DNA of 64,000 nucleotides from Ktedonospora formicarum (GTDB taxonomy: Bacteria; Chloroflexota; Ktedonobacteria; Ktedonobacterales; Ktedonobacteraceae): the NCBI RefSeq assembly GCF_016587355.1, contig NZ_BNJF01000001.1, positions 1,550,001 to 1,614,000 on the forward strand, read 5' to 3'. Positions 54,062-63,364 of the stretch are shown piece by piece. The position numbers and the translations under genes are program-made. Position 1 is the first letter of the stretch. Every line of letters starts with the position of its first letter. The notes under the pieces were generated by a model that was not told the origin of the DNA, did no database searches, and saw only the letters and a list, made by a program, of their open reading frames with translations.

Positions 54062-55345
54062 GTGTTTAACCTGATAAAATATCGCTTTATATTCTTGCTC
54101 GTCTCGTTGATTGTCATCATCCCAGGCGTTGTCTCGCTCTTTATCTGGGGCTTGAACGTGGGTATTGACTTCACCGGCGGAACCAGCATTGAAGTGCTGC
54201 CAAATAAGAGCATCGGGTCAACAGCGGATGTCAAGAGTATCATTCAGCCGCTTAACTTGAAGGACGTTCAGGTCTCATTCACCGAGAATAGCCAGATCCG
54301 CGCTGACAGAACAGCCTGGATTCAGACGGATATTCCGGCCGATGGCACAATCTTCAAGGCTCTGACGGACAGCGTCAGTAAACAATTTCCCAATGAAGCG
54401 GCCAATCTGAAATTCCAGCAAAACAATCTGCCCGGAACCGGGGCAAACAAAGGCTTCACGATCTTTACCATCTCCGGTTTCAGCCAGACACCTGATATCA
54501 ATAAGCTCAAAGAGGCCGAGAAAAACCTTCCCACCACCGCTGATAAGAAAACGGTCAAGATAGCGAATACCATTGTTGGTAACAAAGACCAGACCAAAGC
54601 AGTTTCGCTGCTGACCAGCAGTAAGTTCCAGTCAAACAGCGGCGACCTGGAGAAACTTCAGCAGGCCTTCTTCAATAAGGGCATTTACGTAGAGTTGATT
54701 TCCAGCTCGACGGTAGGTGGCTCAGTCGCCGAGCAGACCAAGTGGTACTCCGGGCTTGCCATCTTAGCTTCTTCGGTCTTTATCCTGCTCTATCTCTGGT
54801 TCTCATTCCGTAAGGTGAGCCGCCCATGGCGCTACGGTGCCTGCGCGATCCTCGCCATGTTGCATGACGTTCTGGTTGTAGTAGGCATCTTCTCGATTCT
54901 GGGTCACTTCTTCAATATCCAGGTCGATGCCCTCTTCATCACCGCGCTGTTGACCGTTGTCGGCTTCTCGGTCCATGACACTATCGTGGTATTCGACCGC
55001 ATCCGCGAGAACATGCTGCGCCACACGACGGAGACCTTCGAGCAGGTAGTGAATGCCAGCCTTGTGCAGACAATGGCACGCTCACTCAACACCTCGCTGA
55101 CAGTGCTCTTCACCCTGTTGGCGTTGACGCTCTTCGGTAGCAGCACCAGCATTCACACCTTCACGCTGACGCTGCTCATCGGTATCGCCAGCGGCACCTA
55201 CTCCTCGATCTTCAACGCCAGTATGATGCTGGTCATCTGGGAACACGGTGAACTTGGCTTTGGCCTCTTCAGCCGCAAGCGCGAAGCCCAGGTCGCGACT
55301 GGCGGTCGCCGTCAGGCTCGTGAGCTAGCGCGCTCCCGTGGCTAA
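54062..55345 (+). CDS. secF: Protein translocase subunit SecF
   Basis: A 427-residue partner of SecD. Diagnostic segments are GIDFTGGTSIEV at the start of the extracytoplasmic domain and TVVGFSVHDTIVVFDRIRENM in the C-terminal helices. The extracytoplasmic region (about 45-235) is larger than in typical SecF, which may offset the small SecD domain. Start is GTG 54062 with GAGGAG just upstream. The operon ends at a classic terminator. Confidence 0.97.
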   Translation: MFNLIKYRFIFLLVSLIVIIPGVVSLFIWGLNVGIDFTGGTSIEVLPNKSIGSTADVKSIIQPLNLKDVQVSFTENSQIRADRTAWIQTDIPADGTIFKALTDSVSKQFPNEAANLKFQQNNLPGTGANKGFTIFTISGFSQTPDINKLKEAEKNLPTTADKKTVKIANTIVGNKDQTKAVSLLTSSKFQSNSGDLEKLQQAFFNKGIYVELISSSTVGGSVAEQTKWYSGLAILASSVFILLYLWFSFRKVSRPWRYGACAILAMLHDVLVVVGIFSILGHFFNIQVDALFITALLTVVGFSVHDTIVVFDRIRENMLRHTTETFEQVVNASLVQTMARSLNTSLTVLFTLLALTLFGSSTSIHTFTLTLLIGIASGTYSSIFNASMMLVIWEHGELGFGLFSRKREAQVATGGRRQARELARSRG

Positions 55346-55378
55346 AGCTAGCGAAACGACACAACAATAACACTTCTT

Positions 55379-55405
55379 AGGGGCAGGGTAACCTGCCCCT
55401 TTTTC
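55379..55405 (+). terminator. Intrinsic terminator of secDF
   Basis: A 9-bp GC-rich stem (55379-55387 with 55392-55400) with loop GTAA and TTTTT. Confidence 0.9.
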
Positions 55406-55434
55406 GTGCAGTAACCATGAGAGGGAAAGTGCAT

Positions 55435-56367
55435 ATGCTTATAGGACTAGATCACGTTATTATTGGCGTCAACAACCTGGAAGCAGGAACACGCATCTTT
55501 CAAGAGGATCTGGGTCTGATACCCAGCGGTGGAGGGCAACATCCTACAGGTGGAACAGCTAATCGGATCATCGTGATTGGCGATACCTACCTTGAATTGA
55601 TTACCATTCAGAAGCCAGAGGAGGCACAGCAGAGTATACGAGAGCGGCTCGCGCAAGGAGACGGCTACCTAAACTGTGTCTTTGGCTCCGATGCCATCGC
55701 CGCTGATAGCGCTGCCATGAGCACACGTGGCATCTCTATCATAGGCCCATACGCCGGAGCACTACATAGCCCAGGAGGGCAGAGCCGCGCCTGGCAACGC
55801 ACCGATGTCGAACGCCCTGATCTGGCTCAGCACTATCCCTTTCTGATTCAGCATGATAGTTCAGGCCAGGAACGGCGCATGCGCCTGGCCGGGTGGCAGG
55901 AGCCACCCACGCATCCGCTGGGCGTAACTGGGGTGCTCAGTACCACGCTGGCAGTGGAGGATCTGGAAGAGGCGACTGTACGCTTTCAACGTGTCTATGG
56001 TCTAGAACCATCTGAACCGTTTAGCGGCGAGTTTGAGGGATGGGAAGCACAAATAGCCGCATTTTCTCTTGGCAAGGCCCCACACAATGGAGCGCAACGC
56101 TTTGAGCTGGCTTCTCCCCTCTCAAAGGAGCATGTGTCAGTGGAAACACCAAACTATTTGCCAGCCAAAGGAGCGCTTGCGGCCCATCTACAACGCTACG
56201 GGGAGAGTCTCTGCCGTATGACACTAATGGTAAACGACCTTGCCGCAGCCCGACATTATCTGAATGCGCGCCATATCACATATACGCACCAGGAGCAAGG
56301 CAACCCCCTACTCTGGATTCATCCATCTCAAGCATGTGGAGCATCTATTATGCTCGTCGAAGGATAA
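55435..56367 (+). CDS. VOC superfamily (glyoxalase-like) protein
   Basis: A 310-residue protein with two glyoxalase/VOC-type modules, the first beginning GLDHVIIGVNNLEAG (PF13468-like), the second around VTGVLSTTLAVEDLEEATVRF. The family includes metal-dependent lyases, isomerases and dioxygenases; a first-module His in LDHVI and an acidic residue are candidate metal ligands. Function is not readable. ATG 55435 follows GAGAGGGAAAG; the frame begins at 55417, too near that site. It faces the polyphosphate operon. Confidence 0.82.
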   Translation: MLIGLDHVIIGVNNLEAGTRIFQEDLGLIPSGGGQHPTGGTANRIIVIGDTYLELITIQKPEEAQQSIRERLAQGDGYLNCVFGSDAIAADSAAMSTRGISIIGPYAGALHSPGGQSRAWQRTDVERPDLAQHYPFLIQHDSSGQERRMRLAGWQEPPTHPLGVTGVLSTTLAVEDLEEATVRFQRVYGLEPSEPFSGEFEGWEAQIAAFSLGKAPHNGAQRFELASPLSKEHVSVETPNYLPAKGALAAHLQRYGESLCRMTLMVNDLAAARHYLNARHITYTHQEQGNPLLWIHPSQACGASIMLVEG

Positions 56368-56430
56368 TAGGGCAACCGCATAAACCAAGATTGACAGAGG
56401 ATCAAGACCCTCTGGCTACCTCTAGATGCT

Positions 56431-57090
56431 TTACTGAAAATATTGTACATCAAGCGCCTGGGTTTTCAGGCGCAGTTTGCGCTTGAAAACCTTTTCGAAG
56501 AGATCAGCCTTGGCGTGAGCATGCATTAACTCCTCGTCCAGATCCGCCAAGGGGCGTACCCAAAGGCGAAGCGTCCATATATCCTTATCGCAGCCAGCCT
56601 CATCGGCCTCCAGACGCAACACACGTCCATCATGATTGCGATCCAACGCATCAGCAATACGCAAGATAGCCGAGAGAGATGAGACGCGTTTACGGGCCTC
56701 TGGCTTGAGCAGAGCAAACTCCTTATGCTCCTTGCTTGGGAGAGCCCGTCGGTGATAACGGGCGATACAGGCAATCTCATGCCGCTCTTCATCCGTGAAA
56801 TCTGGAAGATCTGTCTCCTTAATCAAACGGTATGAGTGCTTATGATGCTGCCGTTCTTCGATGAGCATGCCAGCATTGTGCAGAAAAGCCGCGCGCTCAA
56901 GGACGAGCAGAGCTCTCTCATTGAGCTTATGCAGAGGACGCGTCACCCCAAACAAATCGTGAGCGAGACGCGTAACATAACGGGCATGGGGCCAATCCTC
57001 TACTAATAATCCCCCGTTCAGACGCAACTCTTCCGCAGTTGGTTGGGCTTCCTGCCACCAGCGTAACTCCTCGATTGAACTCGTAGACAT
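56431..57090 (-). CDS. HD-domain protein resembling the Ppx/GppA C-terminal domain
   Basis: A 219-residue HD-fold protein. The hallmark reads LHNAGML, with Asn where most Ppx C-terminal domains have Asp, followed by RYHRRALPSKEH and LRIADALDRNHDG. In ordinary Ppx/GppA this domain follows the actin-like catalytic part; here it is a separate gene, and the Ppx gene upstream ends in CHAD instead. The domain may help bind polyphosphate or nucleotide. GAGGAG precedes the ATG. It is 112 bases after the CHAD gene and probably co-transcribed. Confidence 0.8.
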   Translation of the reverse strand: MSTSSIEELRWWQEAQPTAEELRLNGGLLVEDWPHARYVTRLAHDLFGVTRPLHKLNERALLVLERAAFLHNAGMLIEERQHHKHSYRLIKETDLPDFTDEERHEIACIARYHRRALPSKEHKEFALLKPEARKRVSSLSAILRIADALDRNHDGRVLRLEADEAGCDKDIWTLRLWVRPLADLDEELMHAHAKADLFEKVFKRKLRLKTQALDVQYFQ

Positions 57091-57202
57091 ACCAAAGCTC
57101 CTCTCCCATAGGTATTAAATGTTATTTTTCCGGCCAAGCAAGCGACTATTGTTGTTTACAGATAAAAACAAGATTCACATGCACCCATATATTTACTACT
57201 TA

Positions 57203-57778
57203 TTATAGAGCATACAATAGTTTGTGCCGAAAATCCTGCGCTAGCAATTCTTGCCAGTGCTGGCAAAAAGCAGTATAGTGCTGCTTACGCCGTTTTTCGT
57301 AGTCGCTTAAAAGCCACTCTAAGCCCTGACGCTCTTCAGCGGAGGGCGTAACACCTGGATCGGCAAAGTGGGCGACAAGGTCGGGATCCACCATTACCTT
57401 TCCCTTCTTTGGGAGCTTCGTTGCTCGCACCAGAGCCTCCTGATATGGTGCTCCACTATCTGAACTTCCCAGACATAAACGCAACAACGCGACCATCACA
57501 TCAGCGTCATGCAGTTCGCCTAGCTCTCCCTGAATAAGCTCAACTTCTTTAACCAGTAAACCACACTCCGGCGGCAGAGCATCAGCAAACAGTTCCAACG
57601 TATAGCGCAGACGCTTGGCTGCTATCCGCATATCATGCAACTCGCGCGCGTGGTAGGTATCGCCGACATAATCAGCCCAGTCATAGAGTTCTTGCAAACG
57701 CGTGGTAACAATCTTGCGCACGCTCTCCACAGTCATAGCCTGTGGAGACAAATCCTTTATGGCCTTAGCCTTTGCCAT
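57203..57778 (-). CDS. CHAD domain protein
   Basis: A 191-residue protein that is almost all one CHAD domain, a helical polyphosphate-binding fold. The signature LHDMRIAAKRLRYTLELF carries the basic residues (R/K in a helix) that contact phosphate; another basic helix is near the end (DYEKRRKQHYTAFCQHW). AAAGGAGGT gives a strong ribosome site at ATG 57778. It overlaps the end of the Ppx-CHAD gene by 14 bases, so the two are translated together. Confidence 0.88.
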   Translation of the reverse strand: MAKAKAIKDLSPQAMTVESVRKIVTTRLQELYDWADYVGDTYHARELHDMRIAAKRLRYTLELFADALPPECGLLVKEVELIQGELGELHDADVMVALLRLCLGSSDSGAPYQEALVRATKLPKKGKVMVDPDLVAHFADPGVTPSAEERQGLEWLLSDYEKRRKQHYTAFCQHWQELLAQDFRHKLLYAL

Positions 57779-59234
57779 TGTGCCTACCTCCTTTCGGAAT
57801 GCAAGTATCGATCAAATGCTGAAACTTTCGCTCATCGAAGGCGTTGAGGTAACGTTCCAGCGTGGCTTGATGCTCTACACGATAAACATGCAGACGCTCA
57901 AGCAACCATGCGATACCAGCTTTCTGCTCACTTACGACCTCTTCAAGGGTTGCATTTAGATTCAGGATCATGACATCAGTGTCACGGGCCTTGCCAAGCA
58001 TATCTGCCATCTCTTTAGTAAGGCGATAGACTTTTTTGAATAGTTTGGGATCACAAATCCCCTCATACGAATCGAGTATAGCGCGCAAACGGCGTGAGGC
58101 TACACGCATCTTATGGACCGCTTCGATATCCTCATTCTTGAGCACCTCATCGCGCCACTCACTCATCCTGTTCGCCCCCTCGCTCAACAGGCGTCGCCCC
58201 GTATCCATAAAAGTTTCAGTGAGCATTTCCGCACCAACGGACACCCGTGTTCGTTTGCGTCCAAGGCTTTGCACCTGTGTCTCAAGCACTTCAAGCCAAC
58301 GCTCACCATAGCGAGCGTAAGCTAGCAAAAGTCCCTCACGTATCCCGTGAGTGCTTATCCACAACTCACACATCTGGAGACGTAGCATCAACATTTTGAT
58401 AATCTGGACACCGGAAGGCAAGAGCCCAGCCCGCTTCTCAGAGATACCATATCGCTGCGTAATCTCATCGGCACAGAGCGCCTCCAGAATACCATCACAG
58501 CGCACAACATCCATATAGGATAGACATGATGCTTGCGCATCAAGACCGAGAGACGCACGGGCCAAGGACATCAAGGTCTTCGCGCTACCGCCAGTGGCAA
58601 TCAAGGTCTTGGGTTTCCCCTTGATACGTACCCCCTTCAAATATGTTTTGAGGAAGATTGAGCTTAGCTCACGCTCCTCTTCTGTTGGTGGATCTGAACG
58701 TGTATAGCGATCATGCAACCAACCAGAGCCAATAGGGAGCGAAGTGAGCCAGTTGACCTGTTCACCAGTCGCGGTAACCAGTTCAGTACTTCCCCCACCC
58801 AGGTCCATCACAGCTAGCGCGGGCGATGTGTGCTGTTCACGTAAATATTCATAGCTTGCACCAAAGAAAGTTAACAAGGCTTCGATTTCACCAGCAACCA
58901 CCTGCACCTTCGCACCAATTGCCCGCTCGACAGCATCTAGAAACTCCGGTGCATTGCTCGCTTTACGCACGGCTTCTGTCGCAACCACAAAGACCGCTTC
59001 CGCGTGATGCTCAGACACCTGAGATCGATAGCGCTTAAGGATATCTACCACCTCTCCACGCTTGGCAGGCGTGATCTCTCCATGGGCATTCACATCCTGA
59101 CCCAGGCGCACAACATCTTCAGCATCGATCAGGATATCCAGATCATCGGCCTGACACCTGGCGATAACCAGTTGAAGCGTATTGCTACCTATATCAATAG
59201 CAGCCCACGTCGGGGCATTCTCCTGAAGCGACAT
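57765..59234 (-). CDS. Ppx/GppA phosphatase fused to a CHAD domain
   Basis: A 489-residue protein. Residues 1-300 are the actin-like Ppx/GppA fold: WAAIDIGSNTLQLVIAR (ATP-like phosphate loop), VATEAVRKA with the catalytic Glu, and VMDLGGGSTEL. Residues about 325-485 are a CHAD domain (HKMRVASRRLRAILDSY). The expected product is an exopolyphosphatase or pppGpp phosphatase that uses CHAD to hold its polyanion. Start ATG 59234 has GGAGGG 7 bases upstream; the frame is open to 59351. First gene of a three-gene set. Confidence 0.88.
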   Translation of the reverse strand: MSLQENAPTWAAIDIGSNTLQLVIARCQADDLDILIDAEDVVRLGQDVNAHGEITPAKRGEVVDILKRYRSQVSEHHAEAVFVVATEAVRKASNAPEFLDAVERAIGAKVQVVAGEIEALLTFFGASYEYLREQHTSPALAVMDLGGGSTELVTATGEQVNWLTSLPIGSGWLHDRYTRSDPPTEEERELSSIFLKTYLKGVRIKGKPKTLIATGGSAKTLMSLARASLGLDAQASCLSYMDVVRCDGILEALCADEITQRYGISEKRAGLLPSGVQIIKMLMLRLQMCELWISTHGIREGLLLAYARYGERWLEVLETQVQSLGRKRTRVSVGAEMLTETFMDTGRRLLSEGANRMSEWRDEVLKNEDIEAVHKMRVASRRLRAILDSYEGICDPKLFKKVYRLTKEMADMLGKARDTDVMILNLNATLEEVVSEQKAGIAWLLERLHVYRVEHQATLERYLNAFDERKFQHLIDTCIPKGGRHNGKG

Positions 59235-59517
59235 CTCAACCCTCCAGTATTTGGCTTCTTTCCCTATGGCACTAGAAGTACCACGCACATATCTTTCCAC
59301 GTAGTTTCTGTGGACACACAGTTCCCTACTGAATATCCTTGTGTGAAGCAAGGTTCAGGAACACCAAACGGCCAGTTGGAATATATTTGTCATTTTACCA
59401 CAGACAAAGCACACCCAGAGAAGCAAACTTATGGGCCACTCGACTCAACACTAGAGCCATACACGTTCTTCAGGTTATTCTCAATATGCACGCTCTGGGA
59501 AAAGATCACTCAACCTA

Positions 59518-59546
59518 TTGACAAGTGGAAATCAATCCTGTATTAT
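59518..59546 (+). promoter_or_regulatory. Promoter of tRNA-Leu copy 1
   Basis: TTGACA (59518-59523), a 17-base spacer and TATTAT (59541-59546). The tRNA begins 34 bases after the -10 box. The 345-base gap upstream (59235-59579) shows no gene. Confidence 0.85.
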
Positions 59547-59579
59547 TGTTTACGTTCCATAAGGAACAAGACACTTCTC

Positions 59580-59662
59580 GCCGAAGTGGTGAAATTGGTA
59601 GACACGCAACGTTCAGGGCGTTGTGCCTTAACTGGCATGGGGGTTCGAGTCCCCCTTCGGCA
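59580..59662 (+). tRNA. tRNA-Leu (anticodon CAG), copy 1
   Basis: An 83-base sequence that folds as a type II tRNA: acceptor GCCGAAG/CTTCGGC, D arm with GAAATTGGTAGACAC, anticodon stem CAACG/CGTTG around loop TTCAGGG (CAG at 59614-59616), a long variable arm TGCC...GGCA and T arm GGGGGTTCGAGTCCCCC. Discriminator is A at 59662. CCA is not fully encoded (CCC follows). It reads CUG leucine codons. It is identical in sequence to the copy at 59883. Confidence 0.97.
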
Positions 59663-59678
59663 CCCATACCATGGAGAC

Positions 59679-59717
59679 AAGCGATCCGGTCGAGTATCAA
59701 ACTCGACCGGATCGCTT
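59679..59717 (+). terminator. Hairpin after tRNA-Leu copy 1
   Basis: A perfect 17-bp stem (59679-59695 with 59701-59717) with a 5-base loop. No long T-run. Confidence 0.65.
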
Positions 59718-59822
59718 CCATTTGAGAGTTCTCGCAGCCTCCCAACATCTTATAAGTTTTTGCTGATACATACATCTTGTGAAGGATGAGCATATGCCAT
59801 GTTAAAAACTTTATCCTCAGGC

Positions 59823-59851
59823 TTGACAAGTGCTGTTCGATCCGGTATGAT
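59823..59851 (+). promoter_or_regulatory. Promoter of tRNA-Leu copy 2
   Basis: TTGACA (59823-59828), 17-base spacer and TATGAT (59846-59851), 32 bases before the tRNA. Confidence 0.85.
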
Positions 59852-59882
59852 ACTCATTGTTCTCGCCAGAACACCATAACCC

Positions 59883-59965
59883 GCCGAAGTGGTGAAATTG
59901 GTAGACACGCAACGTTCAGGGCGTTGTGCCTTAACTGGCATGGGGGTTCGAGTCCCCCTTCGGCA
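59883..59965 (+). tRNA. tRNA-Leu (anticodon CAG), copy 2
   Basis: Base-for-base identical to copy 1 over its 83 bases, with CAG at 59917-59919. The discriminator A is followed by CTA, so CCA must be added. The flanks differ from copy 1, so the duplication unit is the gene itself. It ends 8 bases before a terminator. Confidence 0.97.
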
Positions 59966-59972
59966 CTAACGA

Positions 59973-60003
59973 AGAAGGCTTCAATTTGAAGCCTTCTTTT
60001 TTA
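59973..60003 (+). terminator. Intrinsic terminator of tRNA-Leu copy 2
   Basis: A 12-bp perfect stem (59973-59984 with 59986-59997) followed by six T residues including the 60001-60002 pair. Confidence 0.85.
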
Positions 60004-60281
60004 TGTTTATATAGGTTACAAGCAAATCCCTCTTCCATATCCAAAGCATTACCCCTGGAGGTTAGCTTCACACACCGACTGAATGACAGTATTTACATAT
60101 TGCAGTATGCTATCGCGCAATAAGCAAGCTCGCTTACACGCTTCGCGATGGTCCATCCTCGTCTTTCTTTTCGCCATATAAATATGAACAAATATTCACC
60201 AATGACATCTCAAAGCGTTTTCAAACACTCCTCTAATAACAATACATTAAAAAAGAATTAAAGCGGCTTTACAGGCTTAAA
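60004..60281. other. Intergenic region without assignable gene
   Basis: About 280 AT-rich bases between the tRNA terminator and the next promoter. I see no ORF, repeat or RNA gene. Confidence 0.5.
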
Positions 60282-60310
60282 TTGACATAAGGCGAGCTCA
60301 CAGATACAAT
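60282..60310 (+). promoter_or_regulatory. Consensus sigma-70 promoter
   Basis: TTGACA (60282-60287), 17 bases and TACAAT (60305-60310), 67 bases before the zinc-ribbon protein start. Confidence 0.85.
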
Positions 60311-60376
60311 AGTCGTAGAGTTAGATATGCTCTACAACAGATCTGGTATGTGCAACGTTGAAGAGGAGAATCCTTA

Positions 60377-61348
60377 ATGCTATCCACCTGCCCGTATTGC
60401 TCGCTAGCTAATTTTGAACAAACAACGACCTGCACACACTGTGGAGCGCAACTACAAAACGCTTCCCAGAGTAAGGTCACCGGCTCATTTACCAAGATCG
60501 CACGCTATACAGCCATACCCCAGACTCCGATCCCATCGATGCTTTCAGCCCCTGGCGAGGAGTCGCCCCTGTCACTACCTATCTCAGAGTCACTGCCTGC
60601 CATTCCCACATCTATTACACAGTCTGAGCCAGATCAAACTCAGGAGGCTCATAGTCAGGACTTACATAGCTATGGTACTACTGTGGCACATCGCTCTTGG
60701 TTCCTACATGGGCATCGCACACAGGCACCCACGGTCTACGCAGTTCTAGAGGAAGAGACCAGGCACCGCAAGTTGGAAGAGGTTGAAGTTACACGCGCGC
60801 AAGAACAATATGTCCTTTTGCACCGCAAAGCGGCAACGGTCTTTCTATCTGCCACATCCATTGGCAATCACCTGTACATGTCACGCACAACGACCGTGCG
60901 CCTTCCAATGAGCATGTTACGTGGGCTAGTCTTTACGCTACTGACGCTCTTTCTTGGTGCGGCTCTACTCAGCTTTCCAACGCTACTTGCACAATTACAG
61001 CATGCACCATTGTTTGCCTTCACAAGCTCGTCTTCACAAGGAAATAATGCCTCTTCAGACTGGTATGTTACAGGGCTGGTTAGTCTAATCGGTCTTATCC
61101 TCTTTTTCCCAGCCCTGTTCCTTTTCCTGGCTATTCTCTATCGCTCAGTGTATGCGTGGATACATAGGGGTGATCCTCTGCATCTTCTTCGCACTCGCCA
61201 CCTACAGCCATTCCAGTGCGATGAAATAGCCCTCCTGGAACACCTCGCCGACGATATTCTTCGCAGCACAGCACGCCACCTTGGATTAGACCCTAGCCAG
61301 ATTCAGTCAACCACGACATCTCATCAAGCTGTTGCGGCAATGCTATAA
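60377..61348 (+). CDS. Zinc-ribbon membrane protein
   Basis: A 323-residue protein. The N-terminus is a zinc ribbon (Cys5, Cys8, Cys19, Cys22: CPYC, CTHC). A disordered Ser/Thr/Pro part follows (about 30-130), then a short charged region and two membrane segments (about 180-205 and 230-260), with a conserved-looking cytosolic tail. I do not recognise a catalytic family; the ribbon plus two helices suggests an assembly or regulatory membrane protein. GAGGAG precedes the ATG, and a consensus promoter lies upstream. Confidence 0.7.
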   Translation: MLSTCPYCSLANFEQTTTCTHCGAQLQNASQSKVTGSFTKIARYTAIPQTPIPSMLSAPGEESPLSLPISESLPAIPTSITQSEPDQTQEAHSQDLHSYGTTVAHRSWFLHGHRTQAPTVYAVLEEETRHRKLEEVEVTRAQEQYVLLHRKAATVFLSATSIGNHLYMSRTTTVRLPMSMLRGLVFTLLTLFLGAALLSFPTLLAQLQHAPLFAFTSSSSQGNNASSDWYVTGLVSLIGLILFFPALFLFLAILYRSVYAWIHRGDPLHLLRTRHLQPFQCDEIALLEHLADDILRSTARHLGLDPSQIQSTTTSHQAVAAML

Positions 61349-61551
61349 GAAATTCTTGTGAGGCAGTCATTGCTTTAAACTTATAAGCAGTGGCTGCCTC
61401 CTCTTATTTCAAAACAACTGTCTCCAACTCACTGTCAGCCAGCGTGTATCATAATAATCGTAATATATGCACTTTTCGCCTGTTTTTCTGGCTTTTTCTA
61501 TGGCATACTAACAATAGCAATCTTCTACATCTATCAGGCAGGAGGAGAAAA

Positions 61552-61833
61552 ATGGATTCTGAGTCGGCCGTATATGTGCTCTATATTGCAGAACTTTGGA
61601 TCGAGGATGAGAAGCCAGAACCAGCGCTCCTCTATGCTTATGGACAAAGTCAGGGTCATGCCCTCAACAACTTCCAGAAATGGCTTTCGCCTGCTGGCTG
61701 GCTCTTTGCCCATCTAGACAAGGTAACACCTCATCCAGAAGGATATCGCATCAATGACGACTTGCTTTTGGAGGGGCTAATCAGCCAGGAGGGATACCGT
61801 GTCTTTCAGGACGCGCTCACGCCCATCATTTGA
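61552..61833 (+). CDS. Small hypothetical protein (93 aa)
   Basis: A 93-residue acidic protein (MDSESAVYVLYIAELW...) with no membrane segment or known motif. GGAGGAG lies just before ATG 61552; the frame is open from 61390, but the upstream part is low-quality. The run of aromatic and Leu residues suggests a small folded alpha/beta domain. Function unknown. Confidence 0.65.
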   Translation: MDSESAVYVLYIAELWIEDEKPEPALLYAYGQSQGHALNNFQKWLSPAGWLFAHLDKVTPHPEGYRINDDLLLEGLISQEGYRVFQDALTPII

Positions 61834-62013
61834 GCAAAGTATACAATCTCGCCTATAAACACATGTATATGCTATAATAGCAAAAAACATATCCCATGTT
61901 CATCGCGACCGCGTTCTAGATCCTGCTTGCTTGCCATTGAACGCTTTTGCACGATGGTGGGCTTTTTGCGCCCCCATGCAATCCATCGCATACATGACAT
62001 GGGAGGTTTTCTC

Positions 62014-63351
62014 TTGAATCTGGTCGCCTTCTCCATCCGAACCAAGGGCGGACGTAACTTCGCGCGTCGCCTCTGGACAGTCTTTTCGCGCTTTGGTTTC
62101 AGTGAGAAACGCAATCGTCGCTCACTGGAAACCGTCATCCATGAACTGAAGCGCTATCAAGCAGCGCCAACTTTCTTTATTCCAGCCGTAGTCCTACGAC
62201 GCCATCCCGCATTGCTAGCCACAATTTCACAAGCAGGCGCGGAGATCGGCATTCATGGCTACGTTCATAATGACTATCGCCAACTCCATAAAGATGCGCA
62301 ACAGGCCCAAACCAGGCGTGCCATTTCCGTATTCCAGGATGTCAAAATGCCATTTCAAGGCTTCCGCAATCCGTACCTGGGATGGAGTGAAGACTCCATA
62401 GAAGTCTTCACAGATCTGGGCTTTGGCTACGAAAGCAATGAGGCAGTGCTCCATGAGGTTGTTAACCTGACAACACTCTCACCAACCATCCTCGATGGCT
62501 ATCAGAAATCACTCGCCCTCTATCGGGCACTTCCCTACACCACATACGCTCTACGACCACATTTCGAGGGTGCTCTCTTGCGTATTCCTACCAGTATCCC
62601 CGACGATGAGATGCTCTTTGACCGTCTGCGTATCACCACGGGCGAGGAGGTTGGTACAATCTGGAGCAAGGTCATGCAACGCGTCTATGATGTTGAAGGG
62701 GCCTATGTGCTCAATCTACACCCAGAGCGGGGCGTGCTCTGCCAACAGGCACTCGCGACGCTTTTGTGTGCGGCTACAAGCCAACCACGTCCAGTATGGA
62801 TCACACGTCTGGACGAGATCGCACACTGGTGGAAAGAGAGGCGGGCCTTTACCTTTCATATACAACAACAAGAGGAAGGGGCATGGCAGATACAGGCCGA
62901 ATGCACCAACCGCGCGACCATTCTGACACGCCACATGCAAGTAGAAGGCGAAACGATGCTCTGGAGCGAAAGCGAAGCACGTGTCGAGGCACGCACATTC
63001 ATGGTACAGGCAGAACGCTGTCCCGCACTTGCCGTCTCGCACACGACGCCCGAAGAGGTTGTGGACTTTCTGCATGAGCAAGGTTATCCAGTTATGCGCT
63101 CCTATGAGGAGGAACGCAACAATTACGCACTCTATATCCACATGCCCGAAGGCCTGGGGACCTCGCGTGCGGAGCAGTTCACGAACCGCAGCAAATTAGT
63201 AGAACAAATTGAGGCACTGGATCAACCACTAGTACGCTTCGCCTGCTGGCCCTCGGGTCACCAGGCGGCACTCTCTATCAGTGGCGATATTGATTCGGTG
63301 ACAATTCAAGATTTCTTCTTACGCATTCTTGAAGTAGGAAAACACGCTTAA
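62014..63351 (+). CDS. Polysaccharide deacetylase-like (NodB) protein, possibly rearranged
   Basis: A 445-residue protein whose first half has the NodB signature APTFFIPAVVLRR, EIGIHGYVHND (zinc His pair) and GFRNPYLG. The N-terminal TFDDG motif that normally supplies the catalytic Asp is absent. A similar acidic strand, LSISGDIDSVTIQDF, lies instead at the C-terminus, so the fold may be circularly permuted. The middle 300-420 region is not recognised. It may deacetylate N-acetyl sugars in a wall or capsule. Start TTG 62014 lies 7 bases after GGGAGG; ATG 61999 and 61927 are alternatives. Confidence 0.65.
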   Translation: MNLVAFSIRTKGGRNFARRLWTVFSRFGFSEKRNRRSLETVIHELKRYQAAPTFFIPAVVLRRHPALLATISQAGAEIGIHGYVHNDYRQLHKDAQQAQTRRAISVFQDVKMPFQGFRNPYLGWSEDSIEVFTDLGFGYESNEAVLHEVVNLTTLSPTILDGYQKSLALYRALPYTTYALRPHFEGALLRIPTSIPDDEMLFDRLRITTGEEVGTIWSKVMQRVYDVEGAYVLNLHPERGVLCQQALATLLCAATSQPRPVWITRLDEIAHWWKERRAFTFHIQQQEEGAWQIQAECTNRATILTRHMQVEGETMLWSESEARVEARTFMVQAERCPALAVSHTTPEEVVDFLHEQGYPVMRSYEEERNNYALYIHMPEGLGTSRAEQFTNRSKLVEQIEALDQPLVRFACWPSGHQAALSISGDIDSVTIQDFFLRILEVGKHA

Positions 63352-63364
63352 GAAGAGGGGTAAA

